Part shown: positions 33,942 through 42,105 of the stretch, one piece after another
Position numbering within the stretch: the first letter of the stretch is position 1
How the letters are laid out: each line of letters opens with the position of its first letter
DNA from: Roseateles amylovorans
GTDB taxonomy: Bacteria > Pseudomonadota > Gammaproteobacteria > Burkholderiales > Burkholderiaceae_C
Assembly (NCBI RefSeq): GCF_025398155.2
Contig: NZ_CP104562.2
Span: 4,340,001-4,404,000 of the forward strand
DNA: 64,000 nucleotides
Direction: 5' to 3'
The notes under the pieces: model-generated
What the model was told of the DNA's origin: nothing
Databases searched by the model: none
What the model saw: only the letters and a program-made list of their open reading frames with translations
Made by a program: the position numbers and the translations under genes

Positions 33942-34163
33942 ATGACCGGCCTTCGCTTCCTTGCTGTCCTGATCATTGCGGCCGGTGTCGCGGGTTTGAT
34001 CTATCCCAGCTTCAGCTACACCAAGGACAGCTCCGAGGTGAAGCTCGGACCGTTGGAGTTCACCGTCAAGGACAAGGAGACGGTGAAGGTGCCCGTCTGG
34101 GCCAGCGCAGGCGCGATCGCGGTGGGCGTGGTGCTCCTGTTGGTGGGCGGTCGCAAGCGTTGA
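33942..34163 (+). CDS. Small membrane protein, two transmembrane helices
   Basis: 73 residues from the ATG at 33942, preferred over the ATG at 33930 because GGAG lies 6 nt before it. Helix 1 (FLAVLIIAAGVAGLIYPSF) and helix 2 (WASAGAIAVGVVLLLVGG) flank a charged periplasmic or cytoplasmic loop (YTKDSSEVKLGPLEFTVKDKETVKV). Ends GGRKR. No firm family assignment. It stands alone, convergent with the MocR gene. Confidence 0.7.
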   Translation: MTGLRFLAVLIIAAGVAGLIYPSFSYTKDSSEVKLGPLEFTVKDKETVKVPVWASAGAIAVGVVLLLVGGRKR

Positions 34164-34201
34164 TCGACCCGACGCTCAGCGTGCCGGAGGCCAGCACCGG
34201 C

Positions 34202-35611
34202 CTATCGCACCAGCGCCTTGGCGATCTGGCCCAAGGTCGCCAGCGCCTCCACCACCTGGGTGTGGTCGGGATGCCCGAAATTGAGCCGCAGGTGATGGGT
34301 GAAGCGTTGATCGGCTGAGAACAGATGCCCCGGCGCAATGCCGATGTCATGCGACAGGGCCACCCGGTGCAGCTCCAGCGCGTCGATCTCGGCGGGCAAT
34401 TCGACCCAGACGAAATAGCCGCCCTCTGGCTGAGTGACACGGGTGCCTGGCGGAAAGCGCTTGGCAATGGTCCTCAGCACGAGTTGACGATTCGTGACCA
34501 GTGCTTGCCGAAGCTGCCGCAGATGCCGGTCGTAGCCGCCCCGTCGGAGGTACTCGCTCAAGCCCTCCTGCATCGGCACCGGGGTCGCCAGGGAACTCAT
34601 GAGCTTGCGACGGCTGACGTCCCTCGCGAAGCGGCCCGCAGCAGCCCAGCCGACGCGAAATCCCGGCGCCAGCGATTTCGAGAAGGAACTGCAGTGCAGC
34701 ACCAGGCCGGCTTGGTCCCAGGTCTTCGCCGGCCGCGGGCGGGGACCGAAATACAGCTCACCGTAGACATCGTCCTCGATCAGCGGAATCTGGTGCTCGG
34801 CGAGCAGCGCCACCAACGCCGCCTTGGCCGCATCGGGCATGAGGCTGCCCAGCGGGTTCTGAAAATTCGGCATCAGCCAGCACGCCTTGACGGGATGGCG
34901 TTCGACGATGGACGCCAGCGCCGCCACATCCACGCCGGTGCGCGCGTGCGTCGCGACCTCGACCGCCCTGAGCCCGCGCCGCTCCAGAGCCTGCAACGCG
35001 CCATAGAAGGTCGGTGACTCGATGGCGACGAGGTCTCCCGGTTGGGTGACCGCCTCCAGGCACAGGTTCAGGGCTTCCATCGCGCCGTTGGTCACGACGA
35101 CCTCATCCGCGTCGACCTTGCATCCCGCACCGAGGTAGCGCAGACCGATCTGGCGGCGCAGTTCGGCGCTGCCCGGCGAGAGGTCCTCGACGGTGCGCCA
35201 CGGGTCGAGCCCGCGCGCCGCCTTGCCCAGCGCCAATGCCAGTTTGTCCAGCGGGAACAGGGTCGGACTCGGGAATGCCGAACCCAGCGGCACGACGGCC
35301 CGGTTGCGCGACAGGCCGAGCACCTGGAACACCAACTCGGACACCTCGACGCTTCTTTCCTCGGCCAACGGCTGCGACGCGTGAGGCTCGGGGTGCGGCA
35401 CCGCCGCCTGGCTGACGAAGTAACCCGATCGCGGCCGCGCCTCGATCAAGCCGCGCGCTTCCAGAAGGTAGTAGGCCTGGAAGACGGTCGAGGCGCTCAC
35501 ACCCCGGTCCTTGCTCGCTTCGCGGACCGAGGGCAGGCGGTCTCCCGGGCGCAGTTGGCCGGCGGCGATGGACGCCGCCAGATCATCGGCAAGGACTTCG
35601 TAGCGCTTCAT
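34202..35611 (-). CDS. MocR/PdxR-type GntR regulator with aminotransferase domain
   Basis: 469-residue transcription regulator of the MocR group. The N-terminal GntR winged helix reads LADDLAASIAAGQLRPGDRL and GVSASTVFQAYYLLEARGLI. The C-terminal type-I aminotransferase fold includes VTNGAMEALNLCLEAV, WLMPNFQNPLGSL, LIEDDVYGELYFG, and the PLP-lysine in SSFSKSLAPGFRVGW. The start was set at MKRYEVLADD; 81 further in-frame codons upstream look non-coding. MocR proteins usually control a divergent gene for pyridoxal or amino-acid metabolism; here the divergent neighbour is a 78-residue membrane protein. Confidence 0.92.
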   Translation of the reverse strand: MKRYEVLADDLAASIAAGQLRPGDRLPSVREASKDRGVSASTVFQAYYLLEARGLIEARPRSGYFVSQAAVPHPEPHASQPLAEERSVEVSELVFQVLGLSRNRAVVPLGSAFPSPTLFPLDKLALALGKAARGLDPWRTVEDLSPGSAELRRQIGLRYLGAGCKVDADEVVVTNGAMEALNLCLEAVTQPGDLVAIESPTFYGALQALERRGLRAVEVATHARTGVDVAALASIVERHPVKACWLMPNFQNPLGSLMPDAAKAALVALLAEHQIPLIEDDVYGELYFGPRPRPAKTWDQAGLVLHCSSFSKSLAPGFRVGWAAAGRFARDVSRRKLMSSLATPVPMQEGLSEYLRRGGYDRHLRQLRQALVTNRQLVLRTIAKRFPPGTRVTQPEGGYFVWVELPAEIDALELHRVALSHDIGIAPGHLFSADQRFTHHLRLNFGHPDHTQVVEALATLGQIAKALVR

Positions 35612-35880
35612 GAGGGGGCGGCTGATCGGCCCTGTTGCGTGGACCGAGCGCACTGTACGGGCAACCGCCTGCCGAGGGAGAATGCCCGCTCTGTTCCGCA
35701 TCTGATCCGGTGTTTTTTCCAGGATCTGAATCTGTTTTTCTTCCATCCCCGAGCGCACAGTGCTGACCTGAAAGAGAGCGCGCCGAGCCGTTGACCACGC
35801 GATCGTCTGGGCCTGGAATCTGGGGGTCTCGCCCCGCCCGATGGATCGTGTCAAGTCATCGCCAAGAGGCGTCGAAAATC

Positions 35881-36117
35881 ATGGAATGGATTCCTGCAGT
35901 CTTCATTGTGTTCAAGGTACTGGTGCTGGGCATTGGCATGTTCGTCGCCGTCAAGTGGCACTACGACCAAGGCAAAAAGCACAAGGGGGCGGCGAAGCAG
36001 CGCGCGGTCCTGCGCGCCGGGGGCGTCGCGGTCGTCGTCTTCGTGCTGTTGCTCGCGGGCCTGCTGTTCTTGACCTTCAGCCTGGGCAGGATGCTGGGCT
36101 TGGACTTGAATTTCTGA
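35881..36117 (+). CDS. Small membrane protein
   Basis: 78 residues beginning MEWIPAVFIVFKVLVLGIGM. Two hydrophobic helices (about 5-25 and 46-72) are separated by a basic loop (KWHYDQGKKHKGAAKQRA). No recognised family and no clear ribosome-binding site, although hydrophobicity and codon pattern look genuine. Divergent from the MocR gene (270 nt apart) and convergent with the TauE-type gene. Confidence 0.6.
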   Translation: MEWIPAVFIVFKVLVLGIGMFVAVKWHYDQGKKHKGAAKQRAVLRAGGVAVVVFVLLLAGLLFLTFSLGRMLGLDLNF

Positions 36118-36195
36118 TGCGGTGAAGGCACGGCGCCGCGCAGATCGTCGATGTGCCGATGCGCCGACGCGCCGAGCCGCTCGCCGATGCCGGCA

Positions 36196-36930
36196 TCAGG
36201 CGCGCAGCGCCAGCAAGAGGCCCGCACCGCCGAGCAGCAGCGCGGCCAATCGACGAATATGCTGCGCATTCAGGGGCGGCGGATAGCGCCGATGCACCGC
36301 ATGGACGATCAGCACCATCGGCGCCGCCGCGAGAGCCAGCCAGAGTGCCTCGGTGGACAGATGCCCGGTGCCCGCCACCATCAGCAGCCTCAACGCGCTG
36401 TTGAAGGCAGTGGCCAGCATCAGGCACTGCTGAACCACCTGCACGGGCAAGGGCTGTCGATACATGTGCAGCACCAGCGGCGGCCCGGCCGCCGAGAAGA
36501 GCCCGCCCAGCAGCCCCGAACAGGCGCCGGCCACCGCATAGCCCAACGGACCAGACGGCGTTTCCTTCGCTCGGCGCGGAATCAGCATCAGGCCGGCACA
36601 CACCATGATGGTCACCCCCAGCGCCGCCGCCAGATGACGACCGGCCTGTGCACTCAACCAGTGCAACAACAGCAGGCCGGCGGCCACGCCGATGGCACTG
36701 CTGGGCAGCGCCGGCAGCACCACGCGCCACGCGGGCGTCACCGGGTGATGCCGCAGGTAGGCCGCGACATTCAACAGCACCAGCAAGCTGGCCGCATCCG
36801 CTGAGCAGCCCACAGGCCCGAGCTGCAGCGAGGCCGTCAGCCCGAGCAGCACCAGCGCAAAGGCAAAGCCGGTGAGCGTCTGCACATAGGCCGCCACGCC
36901 GGCGCAAAGGCCGAATAAGAGGTAATCCAT
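36196..36930 (-). CDS. TauE/SafE-family membrane transporter
   Basis: 244-residue polytopic inner-membrane protein with about eight helices, of the TauE/SafE (DUF81) family proposed to export sulphite or sulphonated compounds. Family-typical segments are YVQTLTGFAFALVLLGL at the N-terminus and YAVAGACSGLLGGLFSAAGPPLVLHMYRQ in the middle. It is divergent from the APS kinase gene 90 nt away; a link to sulphur handling is plausible by context only. Confidence 0.85.
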   Translation of the reverse strand: MDYLLFGLCAGVAAYVQTLTGFAFALVLLGLTASLQLGPVGCSADAASLLVLLNVAAYLRHHPVTPAWRVVLPALPSSAIGVAAGLLLLHWLSAQAGRHLAAALGVTIMVCAGLMLIPRRAKETPSGPLGYAVAGACSGLLGGLFSAAGPPLVLHMYRQPLPVQVVQQCLMLATAFNSALRLLMVAGTGHLSTEALWLALAAAPMVLIVHAVHRRYPPPLNAQHIRRLAALLLGGAGLLLALRA

Positions 36931-37020
36931 CGCGTTTCACAGCCATCCCTCTGCGGCAGGGTATTGCGCTTTCCTCATATCGCGCAACAATTTACTCATA
37001 ACGGCTGGGGGGCAGATGTC

Positions 37021-37671
37021 ATGGGTCATCCAAACGGCAGTGAAAGTCGCGCAGCGCTTGAAGCGTCTGTCTCGTTCGGCAGAGACATCTTCAAACACCG
37101 AGGCTGCGTCGCAGCCCCCGACCGAGCGCACCTCCTGGGACAGCGCCCCTCGACGATCTGGTTCACCGGCCTGAGCGGCGCCGGCAAATCCACCCTGGCC
37201 TATGAAATGGAGCGCCGCCTACTGGCGCAGAGACACCTGAGCTATGTGCTCGATGGCGACAACCTGCGGCACCACCTCAACAGTGACCTCGGATTCAGCG
37301 CCCACGAGCGGCGAGAGAACATTCGCCGCACCGCCGAAGTCGCCTCATTGATGAATGAAGCGGGGCTGATTGTCTTCAGTGCCCTGATCTCGCCGAGCCG
37401 CGAAGACCGGTGCATGGCGCGCGCCATCATCGGCGACTCCCGCTTTCTGGAAGTGCACATGAGCGCGGATGTGGGGGTCTGCGAATCACGCGACCCGAAA
37501 GGGCTCTATCTGAAAGCGCGAGCAGGCCTGATTCCGCAATTCACCGGCATCACCTCGCCTTATGACGAACCGGAAGCGCCCACCTTGCGCATCGACACCG
37601 GGCGAATGACCCTGGATCAGGCCGCAGACGAATTGATGACATTGCTTCGGACCTCGGGCGTCCTGCAATAA
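37021..37671 (+). CDS. cysC: Adenylylsulfate (APS) kinase
   Basis: Converts APS and ATP to 3'-phosphoadenylylsulfate (PAPS), the universal sulfuryl donor. The 216-residue protein has the P-loop GLSGAGKST (residues 50-58), the APS-binding region LDGDNLRHHLNSDLGFSAHERRENIRR, FSALISPSREDR with the conserved Ser, and VCESRDPKGLYLKARAG. I start at ATG 37021 because the family begins shortly after it. There is no fused sulfurylase domain. The next gene on the same strand, 38 nt downstream, is a sulfotransferase that would use the PAPS. Confidence 0.95.
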   Translation: MGHPNGSESRAALEASVSFGRDIFKHRGCVAAPDRAHLLGQRPSTIWFTGLSGAGKSTLAYEMERRLLAQRHLSYVLDGDNLRHHLNSDLGFSAHERRENIRRTAEVASLMNEAGLIVFSALISPSREDRCMARAIIGDSRFLEVHMSADVGVCESRDPKGLYLKARAGLIPQFTGITSPYDEPEAPTLRIDTGRMTLDQAADELMTLLRTSGVLQ

Positions 37672-37709
37672 CCCTGCCAAGTCGTTCAACACATCAAGGG
37701 AGGTGTGTG

Positions 37710-38780
37710 ATGGCGCTGACCCCACATGACGGTGTCTCCAACCGACTGCCGTCGGCGATGCCTTTGCCGTTGCTGATGACGCCATTGAGACGCTGCGGCA
37801 GCCATGCCCTGAGACTGCGGCTCAACCTCAACCCGCATTTCTATTCGCCGTATCCGCTGCACATCGTCGACTTCATGCCGTTGGTCCCGTTGTATGGCGA
37901 CTTGACCGACGACCGACGCTATTTCCGAATGGTGGTGGATGTGGTGGGCTTGCAGGCCGCCGGGGTGGTGAAGTGGGCGGACATGGCGTTCGACCCGGTG
38001 GAGATCTTCGACGCCTTGAAGGACCAACCCCGCAGCGTGCACCGCATTGCCTGGGAGCTGCTGCTGCGGGCGGGTCAGCGGCATGGCGCGACCGTGGTCA
38101 TGGACAAGTCGCTGGACAGCATCCACTATGCCGAGGAGCAATTGGCGCTGTTTCCGCAGATGCGGTTTCTCAATGTGGTGCGAGATCCGCGGGCTCAGGT
38201 GGCCTCGATGAATCGGGCCATCATTCACGATTTCGACACCACGCTGAACGCCCTCAGCTGGCTGAATGCCCATCAGGCGGGCCGGGCACTCGCACAGGCG
38301 CATCCGGATCGGGTGCTCACCATCCGCTTCGAGGACTTCATCACCAACCAGGAGCAGGTCCTGCGTCGGGTGTGCAGCTTCATCGACATCGAATTCCTGC
38401 CCGAGATGCTCGACGTGGCGGCCTCCAGCGAGGCACGCCAACTCTCGAAACTGTCCGATCTCTGGCAATCGAATTGCTATGCGCCGCTCCCCGCGATGAC
38501 CGACAAGTTCAAGGCGCAGCTGTCCATGGAGGAGATCGAGACCATCGAGTCGCTGACCCAGGCGCTCATGGCCTTCTATGGCTACGAATGCATGACGCCG
38601 GCCTCCAAGCCCGCGCCCGACGCGCAGACGCTCGCGCGCTGCGCCGAGACCTCCGAGCGGGGACGGCGACAAGCCTGGGCCAAGCTGTCAGAGACCAACC
38701 CCCGGGACTATGTGCTGCGCCGGTTCCGCGCGGACTATCTGTCTCATACCCGGCAATCGCTGGAGGCTGGCTTGCTGTGA
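37710..38780 (+). CDS. PAPS-dependent sulfotransferase
   Basis: 356-residue predicted cytoplasmic sulfotransferase. The 5'-phosphosulfate loop is represented by TPLRRCGSHALRLRLN (residues 24-39) and the 3'-phosphate site by FLNVVRDPRAQVASMNRA (Arg158, Ser166). Later segments ILTIRFEDF-like (VLTIRFEDFITNQEQVLRRV) fit the Sulfotransfer family. GGGAGGT precedes the ATG at 37710. It forms a two-gene unit with cysC. The acceptor is unknown; a lipid, glycan or small metabolite are all possible. Confidence 0.82.
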   Translation: MALTPHDGVSNRLPSAMPLPLLMTPLRRCGSHALRLRLNLNPHFYSPYPLHIVDFMPLVPLYGDLTDDRRYFRMVVDVVGLQAAGVVKWADMAFDPVEIFDALKDQPRSVHRIAWELLLRAGQRHGATVVMDKSLDSIHYAEEQLALFPQMRFLNVVRDPRAQVASMNRAIIHDFDTTLNALSWLNAHQAGRALAQAHPDRVLTIRFEDFITNQEQVLRRVCSFIDIEFLPEMLDVAASSEARQLSKLSDLWQSNCYAPLPAMTDKFKAQLSMEEIETIESLTQALMAFYGYECMTPASKPAPDAQTLARCAETSERGRRQAWAKLSETNPRDYVLRRFRADYLSHTRQSLEAGLL

Positions 38781-38957
38781 TCGGTCTGTCCCGATCTGAA
38801 CTCGGTTCGGGGGACACGCCCGTCTGACCCGCGAGACGCTCATGCCGCGTCTGCACCTGCCCTGCGACTTTTTCCCGTGCCTCCGCAACCCAAGGCATGC
38901 AGCCATGCGCCTGCGCTGCTAAAACCGTTCGGTTCGGAAAAATCCAGGGAGGAACTC

Positions 38958-40502
38958 ATGAACGGTTTGCTGAAACTCCGCATCGGCGGGCGACTGGCCG
39001 CGGCGTTTGGCTTGATGGTGTTGCTGATGCTGCTGATGGCGGCCGTCTCGCACAGCGGTCTGACCCGCATCGACGACCGGCTGGGCAACATTCTGGATGA
39101 CCGCTATGTCAAGGTTCGATCCATCAGCCGAATCTTCGACGAGCTGAATCAACAGGCTCGCAATACACGCAACGCGCTGCTGGTCGACACCGGTCCCGAG
39201 CGACAGAAGCAATTGGCGACCATCACCACGTCACGCCAGAAGGCCGCCACGCTCTACGACGAGCTTGTTCCCACGATTCGAGATCCCGATGCGCAGAAGC
39301 TTCTGGCGCAAGCACTCGAAGCCCGCAAGGCGTATGGCGAAAGCCTGGACACGTTCACGCGGCTGATCAACGGCGAGGACATGGACGGCGCGAAGGCACA
39401 CCTGCTGAATCGGCTGCGCCCCCACCAACTGGCCTACACAGACGCGCTGCAGAAATTGGTCGAGCAGCAGGAGAAGTTGATGACGACCTCCGGCGAGGAG
39501 GCTGCCGCGGCAGTGGATCGCACGACGAAGCTGCTGCTTGCTGCGGTCGTCATCGGGGCCGTGGCGGGCATCGCCTTCGGCGTGCTCGCCACGCGTTCCG
39601 TGACCCATCCGCTCCGCGAAGTACTTCAATCCATGGAGGCCGTGGCCTCCGGCGACCTGAGCCAGGACGTGGTGGCCGACCGCACCGATGAACTCGGCGA
39701 TCTGCAGCGCAGCCTGCAACGCATGGTGCACAGCCTGCGCGGGTTGGTGACGAATGTGCGGACCGGGGTGGACTCGGTGACCACCGCCTCCACCCAGATC
39801 GCCGCGGGCAATCTGGACCTGTCCAGCCGGACCGAGGAACAGGCCAGCAGCCTGGAAGAGACCGCCAGTTCGATGGAGGAGATCACCGGCACCGTGCGCC
39901 AGACTGCCGACAGCGCCCGCATGGCCACCTCGCTGGCTGCGGACGCCGCCGAGACCGCGCGGCGTGGCGGCGAGGTGGTTGGCCGCGTGGTCGGCACGAT
40001 GGGTGCGATCACCGAAAGCAGCCGCCGCATCGGCGACATCATCGGCACGATCGACGGCATTGCCTTCCAGACCAACATCCTCGCGCTGAATGCCGCCGTG
40101 GAGGCGGCCCGGGCGGGAGAGAACGGTCGAGGCTTTGCCGTGGTCGCCAGCGAGGTGCGCAGCCTGGCGCAACGCAGCGCCACGGCAGCCCGTGAGATCA
40201 AGGCACTGATCGCGGCCTCGGCGGCATCGGTGGAATCCGGCGGCCAGGAAGTGTCCGCCGCCGGCGACACGATGCGAGAGATCGTGGTGCAGATCGGCCG
40301 CGTCAATGAGTTGGTGACCGAGATCTCCGGGGCCTCGGTCGAGCAGAGCCGCGGCATCGAGCAGATCAATCAAGCCATCGCCCAGATGGACCAGGTGACC
40401 CAGCAGAACGCGGCCCTGGTGGAGGAAAGCGCCGCAGCGGCCGGCAGCCTGGAAAACCAGGCGAAATTGCTGGCGACGGCGGTCGCCTCGTTCAAGGTGT
40501 GA
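38958..40502 (+). CDS. Methyl-accepting chemotaxis protein (Tsr/Tar-like)
   Basis: 514-residue chemoreceptor; ATG at 38958 with GGGAGGA just upstream. TM1 about 12-31, a four-helix-bundle ligand domain with TRNALLVDTGPERQ, TM2 about 190-212 (LLLAAVVIGAVAGIAFGVLA), HAMP, and the signalling domain with the conserved tip IIGTIDGIAFQTNILALNAA. It ends TAVASFKV, again lacking a NWETF-like tether. Stand-alone gene; probably serves the cell's main chemotaxis system encoded elsewhere. Confidence 0.95.
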   Translation: MNGLLKLRIGGRLAAAFGLMVLLMLLMAAVSHSGLTRIDDRLGNILDDRYVKVRSISRIFDELNQQARNTRNALLVDTGPERQKQLATITTSRQKAATLYDELVPTIRDPDAQKLLAQALEARKAYGESLDTFTRLINGEDMDGAKAHLLNRLRPHQLAYTDALQKLVEQQEKLMTTSGEEAAAAVDRTTKLLLAAVVIGAVAGIAFGVLATRSVTHPLREVLQSMEAVASGDLSQDVVADRTDELGDLQRSLQRMVHSLRGLVTNVRTGVDSVTTASTQIAAGNLDLSSRTEEQASSLEETASSMEEITGTVRQTADSARMATSLAADAAETARRGGEVVGRVVGTMGAITESSRRIGDIIGTIDGIAFQTNILALNAAVEAARAGENGRGFAVVASEVRSLAQRSATAAREIKALIAASAASVESGGQEVSAAGDTMREIVVQIGRVNELVTEISGASVEQSRGIEQINQAIAQMDQVTQQNAALVEESAAAAGSLENQAKLLATAVASFKV

Positions 40503-40644
40503 CACTCGGGGCCTCACCGATCGCGGGCGCCCTGCGGGGCGCAGTCACCGTCCGCAGTCCCCGCCCACGATCGCCGCCCACCCTTGACCCCTCGACGCAC
40601 GCCTCCGCATCGCGCGGCGGCGATCGCCGGCCGTCGACCTGCCC

Positions 40645-41571
40645 ATGCGCCCTTCCAGCCTCCGAAGCCCCTCGGCCCCTGTGCCGCAGGCGCCGCCGTC
40701 CAGCGCGGCCGACACGCTCTACCCCTTGCTGTTTGTGGCGCTCTGGAGCACCGGCTTCATCGGCGCGAAGTTCGGATTGCCCGATGCCGAACCGCTGACC
40801 TTCCTGGCATGGCGGTATGCCGCCGTGCTGGTGTTGATGGGCGCGGTGGTCGCTGCGCTTCGGGCACCCTGGCCCAGCGACCGCAAGGCCTGGGGACACA
40901 TCGCGGTGTCCGGCCTGCTGGTGCACGGCGTCTACCTCGGCGGTGTGTTCACCGCCATCAGCCATGGCTTGCCGGCGGGCATCACGGCGTTGGTGGTGGG
41001 CCTGCAGCCGCTGGTGACCGCGCTCGGTGCGCGGGCCTTTCTCAGCGAACAGATCCGGCCGGTGCAGTGGGCGGGCCTGGCGCTGGGGCTGATCGGCGTG
41101 GGGCTGGTGGTGGCGCAGAAGATGGCATCGGTGCAAACCGGCGCGCTGCTCACCATGCTGCTGCCGGCGGTGATCGCCCTGCTGGGCATCACTGCGGGCA
41201 CGCTCTACCAGAAGCGCTTCTGTCCGTCCTTTGACCTGCGGACCGGCGCCATCATCCAGTTCGTCCCCTGCCTGGTGCTCACCACCGTCGCTGCCGCGCT
41301 GACCGAACAGATGCAGGTGCGCTGGACCGGGCATTTCGTGTTTGCGCTGTCGTGGCTGGTGCTGGTGCTGTCCCTCGGTGCGGTCAGCCTGTTGAACCTG
41401 CTGATCCGACGCGGCAGCGCGGTGCATGTGGCCAGTCTGTTCTACCTCACACCGCCGACCACCGCGTTGATCGCCTGGGCCTTGTTCGACGAGACCCTGC
41501 ACGCGGTGGCGCTCATCGGCATGGGGCTGACCGCGATCGGCGTGTGGCTGGCGCGGCAACCGAAACGCTGA
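40645..41571 (+). CDS. EamA/DMT-superfamily transporter
   Basis: 308-residue inner-membrane protein with ten predicted helices in two EamA repeats (about residues 28-165 and 175-305). Family features include LYPLLFVALWSTGFIGAKFGLP, PLTFLAWRYAAVLVLMGAVVAAL and SVFYLTPPTT-like ASLFYLTPPTTALIAWALFDET. Probably exports a metabolite or amino acid; substrate not predictable. The first 27 residues precede the first helix. Confidence 0.9.
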   Translation: MRPSSLRSPSAPVPQAPPSSAADTLYPLLFVALWSTGFIGAKFGLPDAEPLTFLAWRYAAVLVLMGAVVAALRAPWPSDRKAWGHIAVSGLLVHGVYLGGVFTAISHGLPAGITALVVGLQPLVTALGARAFLSEQIRPVQWAGLALGLIGVGLVVAQKMASVQTGALLTMLLPAVIALLGITAGTLYQKRFCPSFDLRTGAIIQFVPCLVLTTVAAALTEQMQVRWTGHFVFALSWLVLVLSLGAVSLLNLLIRRGSAVHVASLFYLTPPTTALIAWALFDETLHAVALIGMGLTAIGVWLARQPKR

Positions 41572-41627
41572 GCGAACGGTTGCCCACAGGCGGGTCGCAC
41601 AATGCCTGGCTTCACCAGGAGAGCCAC

Positions 41628-42041
41628 ATGTCACTGCCAGAAGAGTTCGATACGCCGCAATTCGCCAAAGGGCTGGCGATCCGCCGCGAGGTGCTGGGGG
41701 CGGCGTATGTCGACAAATCGGTCCATGAGGTCGAGGACTTCATGAAGCCGATGCAGAAGCTGACCACCGAATGGGCCTGGGGCGAGGTCTGGTCTCGTCC
41801 CGGCCTGGATCGCAAGACCCGCAGCATGCTGGTGCTGGCCATGCTGACCGCCCTGAACCGACCGAACGAGGTGCGCCTGCATGTGCGCGGCGCGCTGAAC
41901 AACGGCGTGACGGTGGCGGAGATCCAGGAGGTGCTGCTGCAGGCGGGCGTCTACTGCGGCGTGCCGGCGGCCTTGGACAGTTTCAAGGTGGCGCTGGAGG
42001 TGATCAATGAGACGCCACCGCCGCAGCCGTCGGCAGCCTGA
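41628..42041 (+). CDS. Carboxymuconolactone decarboxylase-family protein
   Basis: 137 residues from an ATG with AGGAGAG 6 nt upstream, 57 nt after the EamA gene. The conserved AhpD/CMD helix pair is visible (RSMLVLAMLTALNRPNEVRLHVRGALNNGVT, EIQEVLLQAGVYCGVPAALDSF). Length and the single-Cys arrangement fit PcaC (4-carboxymuconolactone decarboxylase) better than the CxxC peroxidase AhpD. No other protocatechuate genes are present, so the exact reaction is open. Confidence 0.82.
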   Translation: MSLPEEFDTPQFAKGLAIRREVLGAAYVDKSVHEVEDFMKPMQKLTTEWAWGEVWSRPGLDRKTRSMLVLAMLTALNRPNEVRLHVRGALNNGVTVAEIQEVLLQAGVYCGVPAALDSFKVALEVINETPPPQPSAA

Positions 42042-42105
42042 AGGAGCGCGCACGCATGTCGTGCGCTGCACAGCGCCGGCAACTCGCCAGGGCTCGCGGC
42101 TGTGC

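Noticed and set aside
41628..42041. Calling the protein AhpD (alkylhydroperoxidase)
   Set aside because: The CxxC redox pair of AhpD is absent; only one Cys lies in the conserved region.
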